From Spirometra erinaceieuropaei (Eukaryota; Platyhelminthes; Cestoda; Diphyllobothriidea; Diphyllobothriidae), in assembly GCA_902702965.1 (NCBI GenBank), contig CACRXP010000748.1, positions 245,594 through 309,593 of the forward strand: 64,000 nucleotides of DNA. Reading direction: 5' to 3'. The notes beneath the pieces are model-generated. The model was not told the origin of the DNA. It searched no databases and was given only the letters and a program-made list of their open reading frames with translations. This document shows positions 45,044-58,400 of the stretch, in pieces; within the stretch, counting starts at the first letter, position 1; the number at the start of each line of letters is the position of its first letter. The translations under genes and the position numbers were made by a program.

Positions 45044-46930
45044 ATGGAGATAGAAAATTTAAGGAAGCTTAATCACCACCTTCGCGAAGAGAGGAAGCCG
45101 ACGAATTCGGCAATCCAGAATCCGAAAAAATAGATGCAACCACGGCTTCTTTAGCCATATCAAACGCCGAAACTGGTGACTGTTCGTCCAGGGAACTAGA
45201 CACAGTTGAATGTCAGTCTCTTAGGCGAGAAAAATGCTAGCCAAAGCGAACTCAGAGAACAAAGAAGCAACCCAGTAAAACAATACGCACCTCAGTGCGG
45301 TCGAAAAACGAAGGCCAGGAGTCCTACGGAGGACCGCCGGAGGCTCCCTACTATGTTGAACAATAAAGATATCGGAACACCTTGTGGGCCGAAACCAAGC
45401 CAGAATATTCAAGAGGAGGCTTCGAAAGAAATTGAAGTTAGCTTTTTCGACGAACAACACGGAAACACGGAAGGAAGTTTTATCAACACGAAAATAAATG
45501 AATCGTACACGAATGTGTGTTTCGCTAACCCAGTAGCTAGTTCATCCAGAGCCAGCGAAACAAGTAAACTGGAAAAGAACGCTCAGTCAGTCAAAAGATG
45601 TGCGACAACAGCGAGCGCTAGATTCAGTCGCAAGCAAAATGTAGTTGTAAAAGGAGTACCCGAATCAAATGCAACAATTCCAAAGCAGAGATTTAAACAT
45701 GACTTAGACCTTCTTCAAGTGTATGCGAAGGCTTTGTTAAGGGACGGCGAGTCACTTCACGTTCTCAAAGCATTCTGAATAGGGAAGACTCAGTCAGTGT
45801 CCGGTTCCATTTCCCGGCCTCGACCCCTAAAAGCCATTTTACAGGCTGACACACGGGCACAGTTCCTGTTACAGAGAAAATCATCTCTGCGAGGTCAGCA
45901 TTCCGGAGTTTTTTCAGTCGGATTACGAACCAAAAGAACGAATGAAAATGAGAGAGCCTATGACGGATTTGGAAAATCGGAGAAGCAACGGCGAAACACG
46001 CCTACAAATCAAGAACGGGCAAATAGTTCAGGTCAAAAGGACATTTCTCTGGCCGAAGGCCGTCATTCTGGCAGCCTAACCAATGCAAAGGTGCCAACTC
46101 CTGAGGCTGCTGGCACCAGTGGCCGCTGCCTAGAAATCTACTACACCAACTGTCAGAGTCTCCTCAACAAGTTGGATGAACTCAGATTACTAGTCTCTGA
46201 ACAGAAACCTCACATAATTGTCCTAACAGAGACATGGTTGACGGAGAAGATAAGTAGTAGCGAAGTCAGTATTGGAGGCTACCAACTGTTCCGTTGTGAC
46301 CGATTTCAACGTAGAGGAGGAGGCTCAGCGATTTATGTGTAAAATGAAATAAATAATAATTTTAAAATAATTTAATGCAAGATATGTATCAAACGATTAC
46401 CGACACTTAACCTGTGTGTTGTCTATCGGCCTCCCAGCTCGAGTGAAATCGCCGATATGGAATTACTTAGTGCACTTGAGTTGTCATGTAAGCAGGAGAA
46501 CTTACTACTTCTGGGTGGCTTCAATGCTCCAGGAATGGACTGGGAAGTTCTCTTAACAAACGCCCCTTCCACGTCATTTGACCACAAGCTACTACAACTC
46601 TCCCTGAATGAATATCTCATTCAACACATAAAATTCGGAAGAAGAATGAGAGAAGGATAACGATCTAACTGTTTAGATCTCGTTTTCAGTAAAGAAGAAG
46701 GAGTCATAGGAGAAGTTAATCCACAATTCCAACTCGGTTTAAGCGATCATATTGCATTAACCTAGGTGTGCTCTCTCCTATCGAACCAACAACCAAAAAT
46801 CAAGAGGCACAGAAATATTTGGAAGGGTGACTTTAACGCAATGAGACGTACTCTTTTGACGGAAACCTGGTTAGTCAACATGGAAGATTGAGAAGAATGC
46901 TGGCAGTACTTTTGCGGGACGCTGTAAATC
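45044..46930 (+). pseudogene. Non-LTR element C, ORF1 and endonuclease without RT
   Basis: Plus-strand relic facing element A. ORF1-like parts include KQNVVVKGVPESNATIPKQR and DLDLLQVYAKALLRDGE. The endonuclease domain begins IYYTNCQSLLNKLDELR and VLTETWLTE, with IGGYQLFRCDR; a second block has LLLLGGFNAPGMDWE and LGLSDHIALT. Stops and frame changes separate the pieces. It breaks off near 46930 before any RT motif. Confidence 0.75.
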
Positions 46931-47160
46931 TGCAATAAATCTCCGCACGTCTGCCAATAAATCAGAGGATAGAGATTGAGGTTTTTTAGGCCAAATCTCT
47001 CTCTCTCAATTCTGATTTTAATTCTATCAGTTTCAGTCTTTCCCTCGACTCGTAATCCGGCTGAAAAAGTGCTTCTTTGTGTGAGCTCCATAAAGCCATT
47101 CTTCCTTCTAACAGAAACGCGGACTGTGCTTTGTTTTCTGAAATGATTGTAGGGGGCGTG
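46930..47160 (-). pseudogene. Scrambled non-LTR fragments
   Basis: 47030-47160 matches the ORF1 region of element D (48950-49080) on the minus strand, while the adjoining 46930-47030 reads LNLYPLIYWQTCGDLLQIY, which resembles an RT tail. The two are not adjacent in an intact element, so this is a rearranged relic. Confidence 0.55.
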
Positions 47161-47699
47161 GGACTGACAAAGTGAGCATACTCACCCTACAAGTTGCGCG
47201 AGTGTGGCGGCGAGGAGGAGGAAGAGGAAGAGAGGGTATGGTTTCTGGTTTGACTGTTTCGACCGTGTGCTCCGCGTTTGCGAAAGACGGTCAAGGAGCA
47301 GAGGACGTGATCCCAGCATTTGTTTAGGGTACCTTTTCTAATCCCGTACCGCTTGCGGGGGTGGGCAGTAGAATCCCTAAATAGGGCTGCTCAGACATTC
47401 TAGACGGACGCCGGACTCCACTGTGGGCCACGATTTTTGTGTCTAGTGGGAGAACTATCCGAGTTAGCCTGAGCCGCCTACAAGATCGCTGTCGTTCACG
47501 CCGTGGGATTTGAAGGGGGAGGGTGAGGGGTAGGGGTAGAGAGACGGGAGGCAGTTCTTCGTCCCTCTCTAAGTTAACTGGTTTCTGAAATATAAACGAT
47601 GGGCAGACAAACCCAACACAGAGTTATTCAGCAGAACGGCACTTAGCTTACAAAAAGGACAAACAAAAGCAGGCAGGCAAAGATAAGCAAATACAAACA

Positions 47700-48293
47700 G
47701 AAACCAAAGACAACAAAGTATATGTATGTATATGTATGTATATTGAAGGGTTACAGGCAGAGCCCTTGATGACCCTATTTATGTACAGTGCTTTCGCAGA
47801 TTCATACTCAAAAATAAAATTAAATTGCAGGCATTTAAAATGTGATTGGGTCACAGTTCAATCGTAATCATAAGGTAGTGCATGGGGTCACTGTAAATTA
47901 GTGCGGAAGATTGTATATGACAGATTTTACAAAACTGGCTGAGCATAGTCATGCTGTACAAGCCGATTTCTGTCGAAAACTAGACGAGCAAGTTTTCTTT
48001 TAAACACACAAACTGTGTCAGCCGTCACCATCTCGCTTGACAGCGAGTTCCACGGCCTGACAACCCGCTGGCTGAAAGAAAATTTTCGTCGGTCTAAACG
48101 TGTTCGCTCATTCCCGACTTTGAATGCATGGCCGCGTAGTTGGTTTGTACGGGCGAACTCAAAGAAGTCCTCTGCCCTTAATGAGCAACCCTGGCCGCGA
48201 ACAATCCGGAACGTCCAGAGTAGACTGCAGTTTATTTGTCTATAAGAGAGAGGGAATAGGCCAAGCAAATTTAGCCTCTCCTGATAAGACAAA
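47700..48293 (-). pseudogene. Non-LTR RT C-terminus and 3' end
   Basis: Reads MSYQERLNLLGLFPLSYRQ, FFEFARTNQLRGHAFKV and FSFSQRVVRPWNSL, a typical CR1-like tail, ending at 47927. A TATG-type microsatellite at about 47718-47742 may mark the element's 3' tail. The upstream side runs into the N gap at 48294-48312. It may be the 3' part of element D. Confidence 0.7.
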
Positions 48294-48312
48294 NNNNNNN
48301 NNNNNNNNNNNN
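48294..48312. other. Short assembly gap (19 N)
   Basis: Unknown bases inside retroelement sequence. Confidence 0.99.
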
Positions 48313-48611
48313 CATTCCGTTATATACCGCCACCTACAGGCCAGTCCTGCTCGCTTTTTTTCTGTTATTATTTTTAAAGAGGGGTTTTTTCTCCTGTAAA
48401 ATTAATCCAATCATTTTTAACTTTTTCCGAGGAGTTTTTTTCACCCCTCAATCCTCATGTTTCTCAATGGACTTCTAATTCAGAAACTATGAATTGCATT
48501 TTGTAAAGATTCAGCCTACCTCGTCTAAAACTCGCATGCAAATTTATTTTAACTTGCTTTGATGGGACCCCGACGGGTCTTTAATAAAAATTATCTATCT
48601 ATCTATCTATC
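48313..48611 (+). mobile_element. 3' end of a plus-strand non-LTR element with ATCT tail
   Basis: Ends ggaccccgacgggtcttt, aataaaaatt and then a run of atct units, as at the 3' end of many CR1/L2-type elements. It abuts the endonuclease frame of minus-strand element D, so it probably inserted into D. Confidence 0.6.
48588..48611. repeat. ATCT microsatellite
   Basis: Several tandem ATCT units forming the tail of the element ending here. Confidence 0.9.
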
Positions 48612-49470
48612 CTCCTCGGCTTAGTCTATCTCTCCTGAATTGCTGATATCCTCTAAGTGATATTTCTGAATCTTCGATATCTTCAGTAAGCCACGTTTCT
48701 GTGAATGCCATAATGTCTGGCTTAATTTCATCAACTAAGTCTCTTAGTTCATCTAGTTTGTTGAAGAGGCTTTGCACATTTGCGGATATAACCTTCAATG
48801 ACGGATTTGTTGGAGAGGCCCGGCCTTCATTGTGACGGGTTCTGACCACAGGAAAGACCCCTTTGTTTGGACTATTTGTCCATTTTTGATCTTCAGCCCC
48901 TTCTCTCCTCTGCCAATTCTCTCCTTCAATTCTGATCTCAGTTCTCTCATTTTCAGTCTTTCCCTCGGCTCGTAGTCTGGTTGAAAAAACACTTCCTTGT
49001 GCGAATTTCGTAAGGTCGTTCTACTTTCTAACAAAAGCGCTGCTTGGGCTTCGTTTTCCAAAATAACTTTCAGGGGTCTTGGGGATTTTTCTAGGTCACG
49101 ATTTGGGTCCGCTCTGCCTAGTCGGAAAGCTTTTTTAACGGTGAATATTTCCCCTTCCTACAGGACGGCACTGGCGTACTGATGAAGAAGGTCTAGGTCG
49201 TGCGTCACTCGTTCCTTCGGAATGCAGGACGTGGACTCTGGGGCGCCCCTTATGACAATATTTTGCTTACGATTTATGGAAGAGCTCATTACTGTCCCGT
49301 CCGCGCTAGGACGATATAATGCTACTGTAGTATTCCCGACGGCTGTTGTCACTTCGACATTTGAATGATTTTCGGCCGGCGAAGGGAGTTTAGGGCATGG
49401 ATTTTCATGTGACGTACTTGCTTCGGCAGTGGAGCTCTTACAATCATTACCCTGTTGCAATGCACTGCAC
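48607..49470 (-). pseudogene. Non-LTR element D, ORF1 end and endonuclease start
   Basis: Three frames in order: SINRKQNIVIRGAPESTSCI with HDLDLLHQYASAVL, then ESRTTLRNSHKEVFFQPDYE with RERLKMRELRSELK, then NVQSLFNKLDELRDLV with FTETWLTEDIEDSEISLRGY. It is a relative of element C with the same domain order. Stops separate the frames and the sequence is cut at the microsatellite at 48607. Confidence 0.75.
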
Positions 49471-49479
49471 GAAGGCTTA

Positions 49480-50060
49480 TCGTTATTCGGTTAACCCCGG
49501 GATCACTTTTCTTGTGGCCTCCTGCGGGGTTGCAGACGAAGCTTCATCTTGGAAATGGCGTTGAGGCTATCCGTGGTGCCCTTATACGACATTCATATAT
49601 ATTGCCTTATTCTTTGGAGTACAACCACCATCACGAACACCGCCAGCACCACCACTGCCAAAAAACACGGACATCAGCAACCACGCCACGCCCACCAGTA
49701 CTAGGAACAGCAGGGACAGACCGAACAAGACTAAAATCATCTAAGGACAAGGAGGTCAGTTTGAGAAAAGACAAATGCGGACACGACACGACTGCAGCAC
49801 CATTAATTTCCCCATCAACACATGTATCACACGTATAACTCCCTAAAATACCACAACACCGACAACTCCCACAAAACTGAAAAGTGTTTCCAAGCACCCT
49901 CTCTATGTGAATCATTTGCTGCATGTGTGATCCGAACCTGAGACTATCATGATGCATCGAATACCGTGGGTTGGATGTTTGCAAACTGACGCCCCAAGTC
50001 AGCCCTCGCAGTCGGCCCAGCTGTGCGTTTGTGTGTTGAGAGGCAGATCGGTGGACTGGA
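49480..50060. other. No gene recognised
   Basis: Contains a CAC/ACC-rich simple stretch near 49625-49670. No exon or RNA gene seen. Confidence 0.4.
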
Positions 50061-50064
50061 GGCC

Positions 50065-50400
50065 AGGCAGCAATGGCATTTCTTGGTTGGACCTTTATGG
50101 CATTCCCACTTTCCGTCCCTCTTATCATGTATGGACAAAATTATGGCCAAGTGTTCGTTGTGGGTCAGGGGGTGCGGAGGCACGCCAAGGTGAGGGTTTG
50201 CGACGTGCGAACTACCTGTACCCTCTCCCGCCTCCGGTCTCCATGGCACTGTTTTGACGCCGGACTCGTTCGGGGGAGGAGAGTATGCGGTGGATGCAAC
50301 GCAAGTCTAATGCCAATGTTGAAAAAATCGTGCATAAGTCACCGAGTATGCTCTCACACTGCTGTGCAACACATGGTGTACATCGACGGTCGGATTATCA
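50065..50400 (+). repeat. R1 repeat
   Basis: Plus-oriented: aaaattatggccaagtgttcg, gccaaggtgagggtttgcg, ctctcccgcctccggtctc, gggggaggagagtatgcgg and a shortened terminal box acatggtgtacatcgacggtcgg. Confidence 0.6.
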
Positions 50401-50404
50401 TATT

Positions 50405-52875
50405 TGTTTCCGAACTAGTTCAGGCTTGACAACAATGTCATTGAAAAATCATTCATAAAGCGCAAGAAATGAAGGAATCGGTTCGGACTCAGTTGGGAAC
50501 GCCGGCGCTATATGGTCGGTTTTGTGCTGCGAGTAGAATGTTAAAAGTACAACACATCCTGCTGACATGTGTGCACAAAGAGGGTACTGCGTCCTTTAAG
50601 TTGTAGTGGACAGCCAAAGTGGCAACGTTGCGCCTCTCGCTAGCACCTGCACCTACGTCCTAGTGACAGCCTACTATGGCACGCACGTCTGCCCGGCTTC
50701 GATTTGTCTCGTTGCAATTCACTGTCTGCACCACGCATCTGGTCGATACTCTGCCCGCACCATGCGAGGCTACTCATACCCTCGCGTGGGCTTGGAGCCA
50801 ATCAACGCACCTACTATCGCTGATTGGTAAGACAGACGGAAACAACCCAGAACACCAGTGTAAACAATCTGCCACGACACTTTTGCAGCGGCGACCTTCG
50901 GCGACACACGACTCGTCGCTCTCGCGGACGCCGCCTCCGCGGCGCCGGACGCACCCTCGTCCGGTTGCCACCTTCCCTTCATTATTCTGTACAGAACAAA
51001 TAAATCATTTTTCCTCTTCAACTGGCGTCCTGCTTCTAACAACTTGGGATATGGCCTGAAGTTGTGGCGCACTGAGCATGCAACATCACCGCTTATCCGC
51101 TACAAAGTCTTCTCAGTTACTATGGTGTTGTTCATTTGTTGCCCCGAAGAGGCATGATGACGGACCTCGTCGAGAAGCCCAACTGCAGGGTGACAACTCC
51201 AACTGGGGAGTTTCGTGTCCTGGCCTGAACGTCCCTTTGGGATATGAGATAGAAAACCAATACGATTCGTTGTTCACGACCAATAGTTGCTTGATATTAG
51301 GACCAGATCTGCAAAAAGGGTATCATTCCTCAGGCCGATCTGCACGATTTTCCAGTTTGTCGAGTGGAATGCTAGTGTCCAGCATTGTTACAAACCTGAT
51401 GCATGGGAACAGGCAGACTGTCTATCCAGATGTCGTAAAGTATTGCGCGAAAATAAACGCATACGTAGCCTAACTTGCTAATGGAATTGGTTCCTGTGTT
51501 CGACCTGCTTGAAAAGTTTGCCTAACTTCTGGCTGGCCTATTTATCCACGCGCCGAACCATCGCATCTTAACGATGGGTGTAGTGGTCTTCAACTAGAAT
51601 AGGGTTTAGAAAGTCCTTGACATAATTGGCGGCATCTAAAGGTCGGAAATAAGGAGTTTGCCAACTATTATCGAAACAAATGATTGGGACAGTTTTTATG
51701 TTGACTGGAAGGAACGAAAAGCCTCAAGTTCAGATAAAGGAAATCTTTCCGAAAATCGCTAGACCAGGCTTTACTGTACAGGACGAGTATGGAGTTTGTG
51801 TCTGGAATATCTGCGACCGCGTCAGATTTCGCGGTGGTGAAAATGTCACTCAGTGTCTCAATACTGAGGGGATGAATCGAAGGCAGCGCATGCAAATAAA
51901 GGGTGAGAAGAGATCGGTTGCCGCCGATACACCGTATAAACTGCCAAATAGTTGGAACAAGCGCTTCGTGACTGCTTATTTATTATGATATCCGCATCCC
52001 CACTCAGATTCATGTTGCTTGTACATGTCTCAGTGTAAGTAACGGAATCTTTGCATTGCAGTGTAACGACGACAAAATACTAAGTGAAAAGAGACAATTA
52101 TCATTGTGGATGAATTTACTGTCGCATTAACAGGTGTAATCCTAGGCGAAATTTGCGCATGTATCCTGCAGTGCCCCTTTTCATTTTGTTTGTCTTTTTT
52201 CTCTTGACTGGGTTGGGATTCTATTGCGTTTGGTCTTGCGCTGGACGTCCAAAACGTCGGTGCTACGGTTGTCTAGCGCCTTTTCGCTCGTGGTCTTGGG
52301 TAATCTTTCGTACAATTTATAATGACCGTGAAGGCATTTTCCTGTTCGAAAATATGCACACTCATTACTAGTCTTGCACTGAGAATCGAGCCTAACTGTT
52401 ACTTCATAAACGACTCATATGCCTAGCTTGACCACGGTATTGTAGTTGCGACGGCCTTGTACAGGTCCTTCGAGAGAAATGCCATATTATTGCAGAATCT
52501 GCGGATTAGATCGCAGACTTTCAAAATCACGGTATAGCCCTTTAAACATGTGAAAGCTTGCTTAAGCAAGTAGCCTTCTGAGAACTACAGCCGCTTTAGT
52601 CTAAGATCGATCATTCAAACTGTCATCCAGTCAGGAAAGGGCGCAGCGACTGAATGGCAGGTGATGAGGCGCTGATGAACTTCGATTCGATGAATAGTAA
52701 TGACTCATCTTTAAGACCCCGTCTGTCAACCATCTGCACCGCGTAGATCGCCTGTTTGTTCTGGTCCCAACTGGTGGTCAGAATTAAGATTGGCTGAATT
52801 CTCTCTGTCGTCAATCCTCCCGTCTAAATTCACATTGCTTATCGGTAGGCTGCCACGCTCAAACCCGTTCTGACT
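50405..52875. other. No gene recognised
   Basis: Short open frames only. 52159-52371 would encode a hydrophobic N-terminal segment followed by a Cys/Arg-rich part, but nothing supports it as a gene. Confidence 0.35.
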
Positions 52876-52879
52876 CAGT

Positions 52880-53010
52880 CTAGCAATCGAACTCAAGTGA
52901 GCGAGGGTAGAGTGTGGTAGACGGTAGACTAATCCGTCTTACCACAAACTGACGCACAGGTCACCAGTTTTGTGCCCACTCCGTGGGGCACGCGGTGGGC
53001 ATCGCCGCTT
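52880..53010 (+). repeat. R1 repeat, 3' fragment
   Basis: gtagagtgtggtagacgg, accacaaactgacgcacag and gcacgcggtgggcatcg correspond to the last third of the unit. SINE copies follow. Confidence 0.5.
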
Positions 53011-53058
53011 GCGACTGTCAACTTGTCAGATTGCCTGCTCTACAAGACTGGCATTATG

Positions 53059-53245
53059 GTATTACCGACAAAGACAAGAGAGACTGGGATGGCCATTTCT
53101 GGCTTATTAGCCGTCGTCAGCCAGTCATACCCAACCCCGAAGTGTGGAACACCCGAGGTCCGAACTCGCGACCTATTAGTTAGAAGTCCACGCCTCTAAC
53201 CACTGGGCCACAAAACCGTTGCCCTGTCGGTTTCTATTGGGAATA
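53059..53245 (-). mobile_element. tRNA-derived SINE
   Basis: On the minus strand the head has box A (TGGCCCAGTGGTTAG) and a box B-like GAGTTCGGACC at tRNA spacing, followed by a body with gactggctgacgacggct and gaaatggccatcccag, ending at tgtctttgtcggtaatacc. Confidence 0.7.
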
Positions 53246-53366
53246 TACAATGGTAGGGGGCGGTTATCGATCTTTGTCACGGAATTCACTCGTTCCATTG
53301 TGCCTAACGGGCTCTTTCTCGAGCCCAACCATCAGCCGCAGAGCGGCGCATGATATAGGCAGTATG

Positions 53367-53525
53367 GTATTGCCGACAAAGACAAGGGAGACTGGAGTGG
53401 CCATTTCTGGCTTATTAGCCGTCGTCAGCCTGTCATACCCAACTCCGAAGTGTGGAACACCTGGGACTCGATCCTGCGACCTGTCGGTTAGGAGTCCAAC
53501 GTCCCTAACTATTGTATATACCCGA
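53367..53525 (-). mobile_element. tRNA-derived SINE
   Basis: Same body as the preceding copy (gaaatggccactccagtc, then tgtctttgtcggcaatacc on the minus strand). The tRNA-like head is degraded at box A. Confidence 0.65.
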
Positions 53526-53544
53526 CTGCGACCAACAAGGCGAC

Positions 53545-53690
53545 GAGCCCGTGGCTTAGTGGTCGCGTTATCGAGTTCCAGATGTTCCACACTTCGGGAC
53601 TGGGTATGGCCGGCGGACGACGGCTAACAAACCAGATACGACCATTTCAGTGTCGTTTGTCTTTGCCGGTAATGCTGTTTTGTCCTTTAT
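53545..53690 (+). mobile_element. tRNA-derived SINE, opposite orientation
   Basis: Plus-strand copy with box A cccgtggcttagtggtc, a damaged box B region, ttccacacttcgggactggg, and the family 3' end tgtctttgccggtaatgc. Confidence 0.6.
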
Positions 53691-53694
53691 CTCT

Positions 53695-55175
53695 CCTGTG
53701 GATGAATTTCTGGACCGGTTCCACATCAAAATCTGATACACTATCCTGCTATCGCGTCTGACCCTTTTGTTTTAGAAGCCTTGTATAGATTTTTGGGACC
53801 CGTTGTAGTTCTGGTGTGCAGTGCGCACAGTTTCGTGCAGTAACTGACTGAAGTCAGAGTGGCTCTGAAGACGAATACCTCGAGCGTTATTGGACAGTCA
53901 GTTCACCGGATCGAAAATAAATTATTGACAGTGACGTTTTCAGGACGGGGTCACTTTTTGTTGGGTGAATTTCTGGGCACAGTTTAGGTGTAGCTGACTT
54001 AATTCTGTCAAAACCTCTCAGGAATAGACACTGTTTATGGATGCTGTGAAACGACCAAAGTTGGCCGTACGGAATCGCGTATGATTAGCGAGGTACTTGA
54101 AGGAATCTTTGTCACACTTTTGGAGAACCCACCCACTCTTTTCGGGCAGCACAAACGGAGCAGCAGAGATCCAAGGACCATCTCCATGTTATGACGGCGT
54201 ATGCTGAACATGATTTATAGCTGGTCTTCACTCCGCCTCCAGGCGGGTAACGGTATCCGGCGGAGTGCAGAATTTTGGTTAATCAGGCCACATTGAGTCA
54301 AGTCTTTTGACCTGACCAGGCGACTGGCCCAATTATCACAAGTACATAAAACAGCGCAGACTCTTATTAAGGGAAGCCACTGGAAGCAACATTTGCTGCT
54401 GCTGTTTCCCTGTCAGACATTTGTCATTGCGCAATCGACTTTTGCTTTCTCGGTATCAGTGATTCCACCATGGGGCGTGCTCTACGATCGCTAGCAGTTA
54501 TGACTGGCCTGGGGACGCTCATGGCCAATACGCATAAGTGAATTTGCAGTACACAGAGCATTTCGTCGTCTACCTAAAAGGCAGCTCGTTCTCACAGTCT
54601 TGTCGCAGTGATTTATGACTCGGAACAACCACAGGCCGAACTGGCGACCCTAATGGGGTAAATTTACCAGCGTACACATATACGATGCACATCTATTTTT
54701 CAATATTAAACCCGAATAAAATGCCGATCCAGTTAACGAGAATCTATCATATAAGACGTGGATCTTTGCTTGTGACCAAACGTTGTATGCGTCGTGCACA
54801 CTCTAAACGATTATCTTGAATAATTAGTCCAGCTCTTTAGAGACCATCCTCTAGTTGGGGTCCTCTTGGCGATAGATTTCGAGACTAATACTCGTAATTT
54901 TTTCCTGGTCTTGTCTGTTGATGGGTTGGCTGCGATGCCCGTTTACTCAGAATAGTAATCTAGGAAATTAGAATTCACTGGTCGTCTCTCGACTGTCCGC
55001 AACTAATGATACATCCGCCGCTGCCTTTACTATCGGCCCTTCTATCGTACACTGCCGTTATTACACGTGAAACACCTTAGAGGCAAATGAGGACGAATTG
55101 CGACAGTGAAACAAATCCCGTAGTTACTTTCACGGTCATTTATTCGTTTTTCGACCACTTCTGCAGATATTTACA
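53695..55175. other. Upstream of JMJD6; no gene recognised
   Basis: No exon or repeat is clear. The JMJD6 promoter presumably lies in the last few hundred bases, but I see no defined element. Confidence 0.35.
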
Positions 55176-55493
55176 ATGAAGAGTCCCGAGAAGGCAAAAG
55201 TTAATCGGCGGATATGGGAATGCAAGCGAAAGATCCGTTCCGGTAATCAGTGGTTTCTCCCCAATTTATTTTTTAACATAGAACTATCCGATAAACCAGA
55301 ATCTTGGAAGGCCTGTAATTACGCCAATTCCATCGATTTATTCTTAAGAAGTTCTCACGACAGCTGTGAGCGAATCGACTCCCGAACAGTCTCCTACGAA
55401 GATTTTTTTGAAAGGTTTGAGAAGCCAAGCATCCCAGTCATTATTCAGAACGACCAACTGTCATGGCCTGCTTCCAACAAGTGGACCTTGAAG
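55176..55493 (+). CDS. JMJD6: JMJD6 exon 1 (residues 1-106)
   Basis: Begins at ATG after ttaca and encodes a basic N-terminus, then [19 protein letters not shown] and KWTLK, which parallel the human N-terminal domain. The donor is AAG|gtagtg in phase 0. Confidence 0.93.
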
Positions 55494-58400
55494 GTAGTGC
55501 TTAGATCTACTTTCACTGAACCGCGTTTGTAGCGTTTGGCAAAACGCTTTAGGAACCAAAAATTTAAATGCGGCGACGATGATGACGGTCACAGTGTTAG
55601 GATCAAGATGAAGTATTTTGTGGAATACATGCAAAATAACAATGACGACAGTCCTTTGTACATATTTGATGGAAGTTTTGGAGAGGTGAGTTTTAAGTAG
55701 ATCTCTCCTGAACCCAGAATTCATCTCTAGCATCGAAAACTGAGGAAGCTCCTTTCTGAGTACTCGGTCAGCAAGTTCTTTCCTGAAGATTTATTTAGTA
55801 TTGGCAAAGATGGCAACCGACCCCCATACAGGTAGCTCAGTCGCTTTAATGTTTGTCAAATTACAGATGGTTCTGCATGGGACCTGCACGTTCAGGCACG
55901 CTAATCCACGTAGATCCGCTGGCAACAAGCGCTTGGAACGCCCTTCTTAGAGGCTACAAGAGGTTAGCATCTAGTTAGCGTCTGCACACCACTGCCTCTT
56001 CGAAATACTTATTTGTATACTAGTAATTAAGTAGTACCAACTACTTCTTACTACTTCCTTACTGGCCACTTAAATACAAGTCAAATTAGACCCACTATTG
56101 CGGTAATGACTCACAAAAATTCTGGTAAATAACTCTTACGTACCTGCACTTGGTTCGACGGCATGCATGCATGATCTAGCCATTTTCGATAATGTTGCGG
56201 ACACTATTCCAACACGTGACGGTCAATGGTATCGGATCTGCAGACCTTGGCCCACTCTTCTCAGACAACGGGATCCAAACACAGATGGTTTGAGGGTCAC
56301 TTCCTTGTCTTGACGGACTGTGTTAGCCCATGTTTAGATTTGACCACCACTTCGCCGGCTCCAGATAGGTAACGAAGTTGGATCAAGGACAGTTATGCTA
56401 AACTCGTTGGTGAATGGCAAAGGACATGCCCGAGACACCTGCACGAGTTTGTCATAGCGAGTGCGGACTGGGTCATTTGAAACGACGTTGTTGCGCCTCA
56501 CTCGAGAGATGCTATTCGGACGACGCAAGTATAACCCCTGCAGTTTTCGCCCGTTTTGCACGCGTGCAAATCATATAGGAGGACTGATCAGCCAAATGAC
56601 GAGTACATTCGGATTTTTATAGCGATCGAGATATCACGTCACGTCCCGAGATACTTTATAAGGCCTGCGTAAACCTTGTGGACGGCATCCACTGGGGTTG
56701 ATGATCGCGCCCCACCCCGAGCTCAGGCCGTGCTGATGCTCTCTTTTTTGCGCTTGCCGTTAAAAAGTGGGAAAGATTGAAGAGGACATCTGCGAGAGGC
56801 ATTGCGGTACTGGTTTATTTTGCGATATTTCTTGCACACTGATCTGCTGCCCAGTCGGTCGAAGGGTTTCATCAGAGATTATATCCATTCTTTGGCGCCT
56901 GCAACGGCCTCTATCCTTCCGTGTACTCCCGCCTTCATGACTCCTGGAACTACTGAATTTAATCTTCAACTTTGACCCCAGCTGAAAATGATATTCAATG
57001 TCGACGAGGGAGCATTTGGTTGGTCGATCTTGTTCCTCCCTGATGCTTTTGCGAATTTCGAATCCGCGGATCTCTGTGTCTGTGTCCTGTGGCAAGGGGC
57101 TTTTCAAAATTTTGCCCACACTTTCTAGTTCACACGAAGTTGAGGCTCCACTTCCACAACCGAAGTTTTAGAGAGCTAGTCCCTATCCCCCTCTCCCTGC
57201 TCCCTAGGAGCGTCATTTCCCGTTGTTTAAATCGGTTGTCTATATTGTCAGGATTTCCTTACACTAGTTTATCTACTCTTGGACAACTCCGCTTTCGGTC
57301 TTGAGATCATGTGTTTTTAGCCACACCTAGTTGACCGCTTCTTCGTCGTTCACTCTAGCAATGGGAGTGCTGTACCCAAATTATTTTAAATCTCCTGTGA
57401 CTTATTTTTCGTCTCCTAGGTGGTGCTTCTTCCCTCCTCAGACACCCAAGGATCTTATAACTCCACGACCGAGGGAAGGTGGCAAGAACCACAATGAGGC
57501 AATCACTTGGTTCATCTATGTCTACCCGCGGACACTGGCAGCTGATTGGCCGGCTGCCTACAAGCCGCTTGAAGTAATCCAAGCTCCGGGAGAGACCGTT
57601 TTCGTGCCGTTCGGCTGGTGGCATGTGGTCATCAATCTCACGGATACCATAGCGGTAACTCAAAATTTCTGTAGGTATGTATCCTGGAGTACTGACGAAG
57701 ACAAGGGGGTGGGGTGACCATTTCGGGCTTGTTGGCTATCACCAGTCAGCCATGCTTAGTCCCAGGTTTACAGGACTCGGGATTCGGACCCGGATTCTTT
57801 GGCCACAGAGCATTGTTAGATCCAACGCTCTACCATTGTACCACGGCCCGATTGTCTCATAGGTTATGATCGGGAATGTTAACTGTAGTGGGGGTGGGGT
57901 GGGGTCGATGATCGATCAGGTTATGAGATATGCTCGTCCCGTCGCGCCTTCAGGCTCATTCTAGAGCCCTCACCGGCAGTTGCGGAGCCATCAGTTGGAA
58001 CGGGACGATTATGTTCCTAACCGGATCAGTGTGCGCACTTCCCGCAACAACTGCCTTTATATAGGTGTTTCCAGGCATGGGGGCAGTAAACCACTGACTC
58101 TGTCTGGTTGTTTCAGCCTCCATTCAGTGAACTGGTCACCTAATCAGTGTCTGTAGCCGGGGAGGATAGCAAAAATGCACACAGCTGGTTCACGGATGGT
58201 GCCTGCCCGATTGACCGGCGACACTGTTGAACCGGTGTCTTAGGATCCCTCTGCCTAGCAATCTTTAAAAGGATAGGTATCTAAAGACGTAATTCCTTAG
58301 CTTGCCTTTTATATACGCTGAGCCCTACTGGAATTCCGTGTTAGTCCTACTTTTGCGTCTACGCAGAACTTGCGGACTAGGCGTTAAGTCTGCATTCCAT

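Noticed and set aside
52159..52371. Possible small membrane protein
   Set aside because: A hydrophobic start followed by Cys/Arg residues could occur by chance; no splice, homology or composition evidence.
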